Origin: CAVTBX01 sp963733135
GTDB lineage: Bacteria; Actinomycetota; Thermoleophilia; Gaiellales; Gaiellaceae
Length of the DNA stretch: 64,000 bases
Assembly (NCBI GenBank): GCA_963733135.1
Contig: CAVTBX010000007.1
Coordinates: 248,001 to 312,000 of the forward strand
Direction of reading: 5' to 3'
In this document: piece after piece, positions 48,445-56,280 of the stretch
Numbering within the stretch: the stretch's first letter is position 1
How the letters are laid out: each line of letters opens with the position of its first letter
The notes under the pieces: model-generated
What the model saw: only the letters and a program-made list of their open reading frames with translations
Database searches by the model: none
Told to the model about the DNA's origin: nothing
Program-made: the position numbers and the translations under genes

Positions 48445-49311
48445 TTACAGGGGCGGCCGGGCGGCTCTGGCAGCCTCGACGTCCCGGGTGATCTGAGCCA
48501 CGAGATCGTCTTCGCTCTCGAACGCCCCTTCAGCGCGAAGGCGTTGCCAGAGAGCAAGCCGTATCCACTGTCCGTAGAGCTCGCCGGTGAAGTCGAGGAG
48601 GAACGCCTCGACGCGCCGCTCGACGCCGCCGTAGTGGGGATTGACGCCGATCGAGAGCGCCGCGCGGTGTCCGAACGCTTCTCCCGCATAGATGCCGTAG
48701 CGAGGGACGAGCACGCCCGAGGGGATCGCGAGGTTCGCGGTCGGAAAGCCAAGGGTGCTGCCGCGCCGGTCTCCGTAGACGACCGGGCCCTCGAGCTCGG
48801 GCGGCCGGCCGAGCAGCCGAGCAGCGGCCGGGATGTCCCCCGCTTCGAGCGCCTCCCGGATCGCGGTGGACGTGATCCCCTCGAGCAGCGGTACGGCGCG
48901 CGCCTCGATGCCGAGTCGCCCGAGGAATGCGAGGTCGCCGGCCCGCCCGCGGCCGAACCGGAAGTCCGCCCCCGCGACGACGATCTTCGTTCCGATCGGT
49001 CGGAGGATGCGCTCGACGAACTCCTCGGGCGTCCACTGCGACAGCTCCGGCGTGAACGTGAGGACGAGCACCTCGTCAGGCCCGAGTTCCTCCAGGAGCT
49101 CGAGGCGGCGCTCGAAGGGCGTGAGCAGACGCACCTCGTAGCCGAACACCGTGCGCGGATGAGGGTTGAACGTGAGGACAGTCGAACGAAGCCCGGCCGC
49201 ACGAGCGGTTTCGACAACAGCGCGATGGCCGAGGTGAACACCGTCGAAGGTGCCGATCGCGACCGCGCGGTCGGCCGGCTCGAGCTCGTCGATCTCGTGC
49301 ACGACCGTCAT
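48445..49311 (-). CDS. ribF: Bifunctional riboflavin kinase/FAD synthetase
   Basis: Makes FMN and then FAD from riboflavin. The 288-residue protein has the N-terminal nucleotidyltransferase domain with GTFDGVHLGH (about 19-28), TFNPHPRTVFG and the GADFRFGRGRAGD loop, and the C-terminal riboflavin kinase domain with YGDRRGSTLGFPTANL and GIYAGEA. ATG 49311 overlaps the truB stop by four bases, the usual truB-ribF coupling. Confidence 0.95.
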   Translation of the reverse strand: MTVVHEIDELEPADRAVAIGTFDGVHLGHRAVVETARAAGLRSTVLTFNPHPRTVFGYEVRLLTPFERRLELLEELGPDEVLVLTFTPELSQWTPEEFVERILRPIGTKIVVAGADFRFGRGRAGDLAFLGRLGIEARAVPLLEGITSTAIREALEAGDIPAAARLLGRPPELEGPVVYGDRRGSTLGFPTANLAIPSGVLVPRYGIYAGEAFGHRAALSIGVNPHYGGVERRVEAFLLDFTGELYGQWIRLALWQRLRAEGAFESEDDLVAQITRDVEAARAARPPL

Positions 49312-50111
49312 GCGAGCACAGTTTCCGGCCGGATCGTCTCTCCGTCCCCATGCCCGATCGCCACGAGCTCGCCGCCCTCGACGAGCACCGTCGGCCCTGA
49401 GCCGGAGCCCCGCACCGGCCGGCCAGTCGCCACCAGGTCACGCTCTCCTTCGGCCAACTCGCGCCGCGGGAGGTGCGCGACTGCGTCGAGGGGTGGGCGC
49501 ACGTGCTCAGCGTCCACGTCCTCCACCCGAAACGGGCCGACCGCGGTGCGCCGGAGTGCCGTGCAGTGGCCACCGAGTGCGTCGGCAAGCGCACGAACGT
49601 AGGTGCCGCTCGAAACACGGAACTCGAGCGCAAGGTCGGGCGGATCCCAGCGCAGGATCTCGAGCTCGTGCACGGTGCTGCGCCGAGTCGGCATCTCGAC
49701 TGCGATCCCACGCCGATGCAGGCTGTAGGCACGCTCACCGTCGATCTTGACGGCCGATGCCCGCGGGATCGCGAGCTCTACCTCGCCGCGAAGGGCTGCG
49801 ACGTCTTCACGCGTGGCCAGCGCGGTCTCTTCGAGCGGCTCGCCCTCGGGATCGCCCGTGGTCGTACGAAGGCCGAGGCGGATCTCTGCCGTGTACCGCT
49901 TGTCGAGGCCGACGAGGTACCGGACGAGGCGAGTCGCTCGGCCAAGCAAGACGACGAGAAGGCCTGTCGCGAACGGGTCGAGCGTCCCGGCATGCCCCGC
50001 CTTCAGGCCGAAGCGGCGCCGAGCATCGCGGACGAGCGCGAACGACGTAGGCCCGGCCGGCTTGTCAAGCAGAAGAAGCCCGCCGTCGGGCGCGCGCCTT
50101 TCGGCATTCAC
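49308..50111 (-). CDS. truB: tRNA pseudouridine(55) synthase
   Basis: Forms pseudouridine 55 in the T loop of tRNAs. The 267-residue protein contains the catalytic motif GHAGTLDPFATGLL (Asp nucleophile about residue 45), the KRYTAEIRLGLRTTTGD segment, YSLHRRG and SSGTYVRALADALG. The Thr-Val-rich C-terminal PUA-like extension is short. It follows nrnA across a 187-bp gap that holds copy 2 of the intergenic repeat, so its transcription from the upstream cluster may be reduced. Confidence 0.95.
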   Translation of the reverse strand: MNAERRAPDGGLLLLDKPAGPTSFALVRDARRRFGLKAGHAGTLDPFATGLLVVLLGRATRLVRYLVGLDKRYTAEIRLGLRTTTGDPEGEPLEETALATREDVAALRGEVELAIPRASAVKIDGERAYSLHRRGIAVEMPTRRSTVHELEILRWDPPDLALEFRVSSGTYVRALADALGGHCTALRRTAVGPFRVEDVDAEHVRPPLDAVAHLPRRELAEGERDLVATGRPVRGSGSGPTVLVEGGELVAIGHGDGETIRPETVLA

Positions 50112-50188
50112 GCGGGTGACTTTCGCTTCAGCCCGTGGCCCACGCGTGCGATTCTCCCGGATACGATCGCCGCGGGGAGGAGGCTTGG

Positions 50189-50287
50189 CCGCCGGAAATC
50201 CGCCTCACGCTACGAAGGCATGACGATTTCCGGCGGTTCTAACACCCGCGAGCGTTGGTAGAAGCGACGGGCAAAGCCCGTCGCTTC
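50189..50287 (+). repeat. Two-hairpin intergenic repeat, copy 2
   Basis: Read on the plus strand: hairpin B with arms CCGCCGGAAATC (50189-50200) and GATTTCCGGCGG (50225-50236), a 24-base spacer, then hairpin A (GAAGCGACGGGC-aaa-GCCCGTCGCTTC, 50261-50287). The element has the same order, spacing and shared ATGACGATT and GACGGGCAAAGCCCG blocks as copy 1. It lies between nrnA and truB. Confidence 0.8.
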
Positions 50288-50298
50288 GACGCGACCTC

Positions 50299-51309
50299 TT
50301 ACCTTGGAGATTGGGCGAGGAACTCCCGCCGGATGAAGTCTGTGATCTCGTCGACAGAGTTCTCCGACGGGAAGCCGGCGGCCTGCTTGTGGCCGCCGCC
50401 GCCGCTCTTTCGGGCGATCGCCGAGACGTCGAGGCCCTCCTCCGTCGTCCTGAGGCTGATCCGCCGAAGCGGCCCGTTGACCGTCGGGGGCTCGCGGATC
50501 AGGGCCGCCAGCTCCGCGCCCTCGACGGCCCTCAGGTAGTCGATGATCCCCTCCGAGAAGGGCTCCTCAGCGCCCGCGTCGGCGAAGTCGTCCTTGTCCA
50601 GGTGCGACACGACGAGCCGCCCGCCCTCGAGCATCTGCGCGTGCTCGAGCGCCCGCGCCACGAGCTTCAGCTTCGCGAAGGCAACGCTCTCGTAGACGCC
50701 CTGAAAGACGCGGTGCACGTCGGCACCGGCCTCGACGAGCTCGGCCGCGAGCCGAAGCGCGCGGGCAGTCGTATTCGCATACTGAAACCGCCCGGTGTCG
50801 GTGACGATCGCGATGTAGAGCGCCTCGGCGATCTCCTGCGTCAACCCCACCCCGAGCACATCGAGCACGTCCCGGAGGATCTCGCCCGTGGACGATGCGT
50901 CCGGCACGATCAGGTTCAGGTCACCGAAGCGCGAGTTGTCGTGATGGTGGTCGATGTCGATCGTCATGGGCACGGTCGCGAGCAGCTGCTCGTAGTCGAC
51001 GCCGAGCCGGCGCTCGTTGGCCGCGTCCACCGCGACGAGGACGCGCTCACCGAGATCTTCGGGCAGCCGCCGCTGTAGGTCGTCGAGTGGCATGAACCGA
51101 TACTCGTTCGGCAGCGGAACGTCGCCGAACAGGTACATGACCGCGTCCTTGCCGAGGCTGCGAAGCGCCAGAGTCAGTGCGACGAGCGAGCCGAGGGCGT
51201 CGCCGTCGGGGTTCTCATGGGTCGTCAGGACGAAGCGCTCGTTGGCACGGAGCGCGTCGATGATCTTGCGCAGCTCAGTCTGCGCTTCGTGAGTCTGGAG
51301 AGAGCTCAT
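50299..51309 (-). CDS. nrnA: DHH-family bifunctional oligoribonuclease/PAP phosphatase (NrnA)
   Basis: Degrades short oligoribonucleotides (nanoRNA) and in characterised members also 3'-phosphoadenosine 5'-phosphate. The 336-residue protein has THENPDGDALGS (about 29-40), the DHH motif in DIDHHHDN, the VTDTGRFQYANT Mn-binding segment and the DHHA1 domain ending with GGGGHKQAAGF. From ATG 51309 it begins inside the rbfA 3' end (35-bp overlap). The frame continues upstream for 14 codons with no better start. Position between rbfA and truB is conserved. Confidence 0.93.
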   Translation of the reverse strand: MSSLQTHEAQTELRKIIDALRANERFVLTTHENPDGDALGSLVALTLALRSLGKDAVMYLFGDVPLPNEYRFMPLDDLQRRLPEDLGERVLVAVDAANERRLGVDYEQLLATVPMTIDIDHHHDNSRFGDLNLIVPDASSTGEILRDVLDVLGVGLTQEIAEALYIAIVTDTGRFQYANTTARALRLAAELVEAGADVHRVFQGVYESVAFAKLKLVARALEHAQMLEGGRLVVSHLDKDDFADAGAEEPFSEGIIDYLRAVEGAELAALIREPPTVNGPLRRISLRTTEEGLDVSAIARKSGGGGHKQAAGFPSENSVDEITDFIRREFLAQSPR

Positions 51310-51628
51310 CGATGAGCTTGGAGAGGCGTACGCCTTCTTCCGGGGTTTCATCGTACTGAAACGTCAACTGAGGAGTTCGCTTCAGGTGCAGCTCGCGGTT
51401 CACCTGATTCTGGAGCACCGCACGGGAAGACTCGAGGCCCGCGAGCGTCTCGGCACGCTTCCGTCTGGAGCCCAGCACGCTGACGAAGACCGTCGCCTGG
51501 CGGAGGTCGGGCGACGCCCGAACGGCCGTCACGGTCACGAAGCCGATCCGCGGGTCCTTCAGGTCGCCGAGCCCTTCCGAGAGGACCTCGCGAAGCGCCT
51601 CGTTGACGCGGCGAATCCGCTCGCTCAT
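51275..51628 (-). CDS. rbfA: Ribosome-binding factor A
   Basis: KH-like cold-shock factor for 30S maturation that binds the 5' region of 16S rRNA. The 117-residue protein has MSERIRRVNEALREVLSEGL, DPRIGFVTVTAVRASPDLRQATVFVSVLG and the C-terminal PQLTFQYDETPEEGVRLSKLIDE. Its start overlaps the ylxP stop by four bases and its 3' end overlaps nrnA by 35 bp. Confidence 0.95.
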   Translation of the reverse strand: MSERIRRVNEALREVLSEGLGDLKDPRIGFVTVTAVRASPDLRQATVFVSVLGSRRKRAETLAGLESSRAVLQNQVNRELHLKRTPQLTFQYDETPEEGVRLSKLIDELSPDSRSAD

Positions 51629-51921
51629 TCGACCGTCACCACCTCGCGCTCTGCCCGCAGGAGCTCGTACTCCTGCCCGTCTAGGTACCGGACGGCGCCG
51701 TCGAGGAGCCGCTCGACCTCACCGAGCTCCCGTGCGCTACACGCGAGGGTGAGTGCGGCCCGCTGCCAGAGGTCGTGGTGGTCGACCTCGGCGACGGAGG
51801 CGCCGAACCTGTTCTGGAGCTGAGCCTTCGCGGAGCGCAGGAAGGCGCGCTTCCCCTTCAGTGAGCCCGTTTCTGGGAAGTGCAGCTCGACACTCAAGAT
51901 CCCGACGAATCCAGGCATCAC
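51625..51921 (-). CDS. ylxP: DUF503 family protein (YlxP-like)
   Basis: A 98-residue protein of the YlxP/DUF503 family, encoded almost always between infB and rbfA. It shows the family start GILSVELHFPETGSLKGKRAFLRS and the ASVAEVDHHDLWQRAALTLACSA core. Function is not firmly known; genetic evidence in other bacteria links it to ribosome biogenesis. It is separated from infB by the hairpin at 51941-51969. Confidence 0.9.
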   Translation of the reverse strand: MMPGFVGILSVELHFPETGSLKGKRAFLRSAKAQLQNRFGASVAEVDHHDLWQRAALTLACSARELGEVERLLDGAVRYLDGQEYELLRAEREVVTVE

Positions 51922-51940
51922 ATCGCCGTAAGGAGGGGGC

Positions 51941-51969
51941 GCACGGGGGAACCATGGGTTCCCCCGTGC
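51941..51969. terminator. 13-bp perfect hairpin after infB
   Basis: GCACGGGGGAACC (51941-51953), ATG loop, GGTTCCCCCGTGC (51957-51969). It lies between the infB stop and the ylxP start; without a U tract it may be a partial terminator or an mRNA stabiliser within the cluster. Confidence 0.65.
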
Positions 51970-51994
51970 TGGACGTAGCCGGCCACGCCGGCGG

Positions 51995-53992
51995 CTACTC
52001 GGAGTCGGGCTCGTCGTCGGCGGCCGGCGGGCCGCCGTTACCGCTCACGTCGAGGTCGGTGCGGACGACCTCGCGGGTCTCGTACGCCTCGATGACGTCG
52101 CCTTCCTTGACGTCGTTGAAGCCGTCGAGGTGAATACCGCACTCGAAGCCGGACTGCACCTCTCGCGCGTCGTCCTTGAAGCGCTTCAGCGTGGCGATCG
52201 ACGTTTCGTAGACGACCGTGCCGTCGCGAACGACTCGGGCGTCCGCTCCTCGGCGGATCACGCCGTTCGTGACGTAGCAGCCTGCGATCACGCCCACGCG
52301 TGAGGCGCGGAACAGGGCCCGCACCTCGGCCTCGCCGAGCGTCTCCTCGACCTCCTCCGGCGCGAGCATGCCGACGAGCGCCTGCTCGATCTCCTCGGTG
52401 AGCTGGTAGATGACCCGGTACGTCCGCAACTCGACGCCCTCGCGCTCGGCCAGGGAGCGTGCCTCGGCGTTGGGCCGGACGTTGAAGCCGACCACGATCG
52501 CGTTCGACGCCGAAGCGAGCATCACGTCGCTCTCGGTGATCCCGCCGACGCTCTGGTGGATCACGCTCACGCCCACCTCCGGATGGCGGATCTTGGCGAG
52601 CTCGCCGACGATCGCCTCGAGGGAGCCCTGCACGTCCGCCTTGACGACGAGGTTGAGCTCCCGGAGGACGCCGGTCTCCATCTGCGTGAAGAGGTCTTCG
52701 AGCGAGACACCCTTCTTGGCCGTCCGCGCGAGCTGCTCGGCGCGGACGCGCTGGCCGCGGAGCCCGGCGAGGTGGCGCGCCTGGCGGTCGTTCTCGACCA
52801 CTCGGCCCTGCTCACCGGCCGCCGGCGGTTTGTCGAACCCCAGGATCTCGACCGGGGTGCCCGGCCCGACCTCCTTGATGCGCTCGCCGCGGTAGTCGTG
52901 GAGCGCGCGCACCTTCCCCCACGCGTCCCCGGCGACGATCGCGTCGCCGACCCGAAGCGTGCCACGCCGGACGAGCATGGTGGCGATCGGGCCGCGGCCG
53001 ACGTCGAGCCTGCTCTCGATGATCGGCCCCGAGGCGTCAGTCTTCGGATTCGCCGTCAGCTCGAGCTCCGCATCCGCGACGAGGAGGATCCGCTCGAGGA
53101 GGTCGTCGAGCCCCTGGCCTGTCTTGGCGGAGACGTCGGCGAATTGCGTCGTACCGCCCCAGTCCTCGGACTGGAGCTCGTGCTGGACGAGCTCTTGGCG
53201 AACCCGGGTCGGGTTGGCATCCTCGCGGTCGATCTTGTTCACCGCGACGACGATCGGGACTTCGGCGGCCCGCGCGTGGTTGATGGACTCGACGGTCTGC
53301 GGCATGACGCCGTCGTCTGCGGCCACGACGAGCACCGCGATGTCCGTCACCTTGGCGCCGCGCGCGCGGAGGGCTGTGAACGCCTCGTGGCCGGGTGTGT
53401 CGAGGAACGTGATCCGGCGGCCTCCGTGGTCGATCTGGTAGGCGCCGATGTGCTGCGTGATCCCCCCGGCCTCCGTCTCGACGACCGCCGACTCGCGGAC
53501 GGCGTCGAGGAGCGTCGTCTTGCCGTGGTCGACGTGGCCCATGATCGTGATGACAGGGGGCCGTGGCGCCAGGTCCTCGGGCGCGTCCTCGTAGATCTCC
53601 GGCTCTAGCTCCTCTTCGTCCGCATGCTTGATCTCGACCTCGCGCTCGAGCTCGTTCGCGATCAGGCCAATCGCCTCGTCGGAGAGGGTCTTCGTGATCG
53701 TGACCATCTCCCCCAGGCCCATCATGATCGTGATGATCTGGGGCACCGGGACGCCAAAGGCCGCGGACACGTCCTTGACGGTCGCGCCCGAGTTGACCTT
53801 GACCGGGCCGGTCGGCGGAGCCGGGGCCTCGGTGCGCGGCTCGCGCTGGCGCGGGGCCTCGCGCTGGCCGGGACGGTCGGGGCGCGGCCGGTTGGCCTGC
53901 GAGTCGATGACGACGCGGCGCTTGCGCCGGCCCGCGCCGCCGCCCTGGCGGGGGCGCATGGGCCTGTTGGGACGATTTCTGCCGTCAGCCAT
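51995..53992 (-). CDS. infB: Translation initiation factor IF-2
   Basis: GTPase that brings initiator tRNA to the 30S subunit and promotes subunit joining. The 665-residue protein has a short basic, Arg/Pro/Gly-rich N-terminus (GNRPNRPMRPRQGGGAGRRKRR), an IF2_N domain (TVKDVSAAFGVPVPQIITIMM), the G domain with GHVDHGKTT, DTPGHE and NKID, then domains II-IV (VVKADVQGSLEAIV). It is much shorter at the N-terminus than streptomycete IF-2. ATG 53992 is nine bases after the ylxR stop. Confidence 0.96.
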   Translation of the reverse strand: MADGRNRPNRPMRPRQGGGAGRRKRRVVIDSQANRPRPDRPGQREAPRQREPRTEAPAPPTGPVKVNSGATVKDVSAAFGVPVPQIITIMMGLGEMVTITKTLSDEAIGLIANELEREVEIKHADEEELEPEIYEDAPEDLAPRPPVITIMGHVDHGKTTLLDAVRESAVVETEAGGITQHIGAYQIDHGGRRITFLDTPGHEAFTALRARGAKVTDIAVLVVAADDGVMPQTVESINHARAAEVPIVVAVNKIDREDANPTRVRQELVQHELQSEDWGGTTQFADVSAKTGQGLDDLLERILLVADAELELTANPKTDASGPIIESRLDVGRGPIATMLVRRGTLRVGDAIVAGDAWGKVRALHDYRGERIKEVGPGTPVEILGFDKPPAAGEQGRVVENDRQARHLAGLRGQRVRAEQLARTAKKGVSLEDLFTQMETGVLRELNLVVKADVQGSLEAIVGELAKIRHPEVGVSVIHQSVGGITESDVMLASASNAIVVGFNVRPNAEARSLAEREGVELRTYRVIYQLTEEIEQALVGMLAPEEVEETLGEAEVRALFRASRVGVIAGCYVTNGVIRRGADARVVRDGTVVYETSIATLKRFKDDAREVQSGFECGIHLDGFNDVKEGDVIEAYETREVVRTDLDVSGNGGPPAADDEPDSE

Positions 53993-54001
53993 GCCGGGAG
54001 A

Positions 54002-54250
54002 CTAGCCCTCCTGGGAAAACGGGTTCAAGCCTGCTGGGACGCGCACGGTTGTGCGGAGCGTCCGCGAGAACGCGTGACGCGATAGTGCCCGCTCGAAACA
54101 CGCCGCGCGCGGGCACGTGTAGGCGCCGCGACCCGGCGCCCGCCCGGTGGGATCCGGGCTCAGCGAGCCTCGAGACGCCACGAACCGAGCCAGCTCGCCC
54201 TTCGGCGCCTTCCGGCCGCAACCCGTGCACGTCCTCGTGGGCGCGCTCAC
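54002..54250 (-). CDS. ylxR: YlxR family RNA-binding protein (DUF448)
   Basis: An 82-residue YlxR protein, encoded between nusA and infB in most Gram-positive bacteria. It has the family marks RTCTGCGRKAPKGELARFV, GRGAYTCPRAACFERAL and the GRGAY turn. Binding to the RNA of RNase P and effects on transcription are reported in other bacteria; details here are unknown. GTG 54250 overlaps the nusA stop by four bases. Confidence 0.92.
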   Translation of the reverse strand: MSAPTRTCTGCGRKAPKGELARFVASRGSLSPDPTGRAPGRGAYTCPRAACFERALSRHAFSRTLRTTVRVPAGLNPFSQEG

Positions 54251-55770
54251 GACGATGCAGCGCGACCCTCCTCGCCCGCGCCCTCGGCCGAAGCCTCGCT
54301 GGACGCCGCCTCGGTGTCGTCAGGTGCGATCACGTCCGCCTCGCTCGGCTCGGACACAGGCTTTTCATCGACGGCCTGTATCTCCTCGCCGGGTGCGGCT
54401 TCGGGGTCGGATCCCGTTTCTGGCGCGGCCTCCGCCGCCGGCTCGTCGTCCGCAGGCTCGGCGCTAGCCGGCAGCACGGCCTCCTCGGGGGAGAGCGTCT
54501 CGCCCGCGTCCTCGCGCTCGGCGAGGGACCGGTGGCCAGGGATCCCGCAGTAGCGCGATCCTGGCAGGGCCGTGTTCGGGCAACGCTTGCCGGTCGAGAG
54601 GACCGCGGCGCAGCGGCCGGAGAATTCCTCGTCGACGCCCCCTCCGAACGCAGCCTCCGCCTCGGCCTCGGCGAACTCCCGCTCGGACTGGATGTCGACC
54701 TTCCAGCCGGTGAGCCTCGCCGCGAGCCGGGCGTTCAGGCCCTCCTTGCCGATCGCGAGCGAGAGCTGATCGTCCGGCACGACGACCGTGGCCTCACGAG
54801 AATCGTCGTCCACGAGCACTTCGCGGACGCGCGCCGGCGAAAGCGCCTTCGCGAGAAAGCGCGCCGGCTCGTTGTTCCACGGGATGATGTCGATCTTCTC
54901 GCCGCGAAGCTCAGAGACCACCATGCGGACGCGCGAGCCGCGCGGGCCGACGCAGGCGCCGACCGGATCGACGCCCTGGGCGTGTGACTCGACAGCGATC
55001 TTCGAGCGGTAGCCGGGCTCCCGGGCCACGCCTCGGATCTCGACGAGACCGTCGGCGATCTCGGGAACCTCGAGCTCGAAGAGCGTCTTGATGAGCTCCG
55101 GGTCACGGCGCGAGAGGATCACCTGGGGTCCCTTCGTGCCCGAGCGGACCTCAGTGATGACAGCCTTGATCCGGGAACCCTGCTCGTAGCGCTCGCCGTC
55201 GACCTGCTCGGAGCGCGGCAGGAGCGCCTCGACCTTGCCGAGGTCGACGAGCACGTTGTTCCGGTCTCCGGCCTGCTGGACGATGCCGGTCACGACCTCG
55301 GTGACGCGGTCGACGTACTCGTCGTACATCATCGCGCGCTCGGCTTCGCGGATCCGTTGCTGGATGACCTGCTTGGCGGTCTGCGCGGCGATTCGCCCGA
55401 AGTTCTCGGGCGTCACGTCCGCGCGCTTCATCTGCTCGTCGGGCACCTGCGTCCAGTCGAGGTCGAGATCCTCGTCCTGGACGAGGGTGTGCGACCGCTC
55501 GCCGTTCTCGGCCTCGAGGCGCTCGAGCTCCTCGATGGCGCGTTCGCGTGCCTCCTCGATCAGACGCTCCTCGAGGTCGGACGGCAGGTCGATCGAGAAC
55601 ACGCGGAAGTCGCCCGCATCGTCGATCTCGACCGCGGCGTGCCGGGCTGCGCCCGGGGTCTTCTTGTAGGCGGCGAGGAGGCCGTCTTCGAGCGCGCCGA
55701 CGAGCGTGCCCGTCTCGATGCCCTTCTCCCGCTCGATTTCCCTGACTGCTTCCAGGATCTCTCGGCTCAT
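54247..55770 (-). CDS. nusA: Transcription factor NusA with C-terminal Cys3His motif
   Basis: Elongation, pausing and termination factor bound to RNA polymerase. The 507-residue protein has the N-terminal domain (1-160), with an acidic insertion at about 86-115; S1 (about 165-225); KH1 (VGACVGPRGSRVRMV, 269-283); and KH2 (LSLAIGKEGLNARLA, 336-350). After KH2 there is an unusual small motif C387-x9-C397-x10-C408-x4-H413 (GRCAAVLSTGKRCPNTA ... YCGIPGH), which looks like a zinc-binding knuckle, then an acidic Ala/Glu/Ser tail of about 90 residues. Typical actinobacterial NusA ends soon after KH2. ATG 55770 is four bases after the rimP stop. Confidence 0.95.
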   Translation of the reverse strand: MSREILEAVREIEREKGIETGTLVGALEDGLLAAYKKTPGAARHAAVEIDDAGDFRVFSIDLPSDLEERLIEEARERAIEELERLEAENGERSHTLVQDEDLDLDWTQVPDEQMKRADVTPENFGRIAAQTAKQVIQQRIREAERAMMYDEYVDRVTEVVTGIVQQAGDRNNVLVDLGKVEALLPRSEQVDGERYEQGSRIKAVITEVRSGTKGPQVILSRRDPELIKTLFELEVPEIADGLVEIRGVAREPGYRSKIAVESHAQGVDPVGACVGPRGSRVRMVVSELRGEKIDIIPWNNEPARFLAKALSPARVREVLVDDDSREATVVVPDDQLSLAIGKEGLNARLAARLTGWKVDIQSEREFAEAEAEAAFGGGVDEEFSGRCAAVLSTGKRCPNTALPGSRYCGIPGHRSLAEREDAGETLSPEEAVLPASAEPADDEPAAEAAPETGSDPEAAPGEEIQAVDEKPVSEPSEADVIAPDDTEAASSEASAEGAGEEGRAASS

Positions 55771-55774
55771 GGCT

Positions 55775-56212
55775 CTATCCCTCGTCGATCAGATTTCCCC
55801 GCACGATCTCGTCGTACGGCACGTCGAACTCCCCGTCTCCCGTGGCCAGCGTCACGGCGTCGTCGCCGGCCGTCACGACCTGTCCCTTGAAGCGCTTGCG
55901 GCCCTGCACGTCGTGAGCGGTGCGGACGGCGACCCGTCTTCCGGCCACCTCGGCGAAGTGCCGGGAGGTCCGAAGCGGTCGCTCGAAACCGGGTGAGGAC
56001 ACGTCCAGCGAGAAGCGCTCAGTGTACGGGCGAAGGACGCCCGAGACCTGCTCGCAAAGCGCCAGGTCGACTCCCTCGGGCCGATCGATGAAGACCGACA
56101 TCCGCTCCGGGCCGCCGAGCTCCACGGCCAGCACCTCGACGTCGGGCAGGCGGCTTTCGACCGTCTCGGCGACCTCGCGCTGAAGCTCTCGTTCTCTCAT
56201 GTGGACGTGCAA
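55775..56212 (-). CDS. rimP: Ribosome maturation factor RimP
   Basis: Assists early 30S assembly (S12 and the central pseudoknot region). The 145-residue protein has VSRxL-type N-terminal helix, VLAVELGGPERMSVFIDRPEGVDLALCEQVS, LDVSSPGFERPLRTSRHF and the SH3-like C-terminal domain (GRKRFKGQVVTAGDDAVTL). TTG 56212 is given because AGAGGA lies five bases upstream; ATG 56200, four codons later, is an alternative. First gene of the rimP-nusA-infB cluster. Confidence 0.93.
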   Translation of the reverse strand: MHVHMRERELQREVAETVESRLPDVEVLAVELGGPERMSVFIDRPEGVDLALCEQVSGVLRPYTERFSLDVSSPGFERPLRTSRHFAEVAGRRVAVRTAHDVQGRKRFKGQVVTAGDDAVTLATGDGEFDVPYDEIVRGNLIDEG

Positions 56213-56226
56213 GCGTGTCCTCTCGC

Positions 56227-56252
56227 AAAAAATGGGCGCTGCGCGCCCATTT
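56227..56252 (-). terminator. Intrinsic terminator between RTX gene and rimP
   Basis: On the minus strand AAATGGGCGC-gca-GCGCCCATTT forms a ten-base-pair stem followed by a run of six T residues (56232-56227 as A on the plus strand). It is the only hairpin in the window with a clear U tract and terminates transcripts from the RTX gene before rimP. Confidence 0.85.
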
Positions 56253-56280
56253 CTCCGTGCGGGGAAATGTGGTGTGGCCT

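Noticed and set aside
48060..49241. Long open frame antisense to gamma-glutamyltransferase and ribF
   Set aside because: Composition is Ser/Arg-rich with no domain, typical of a high-GC shadow frame.
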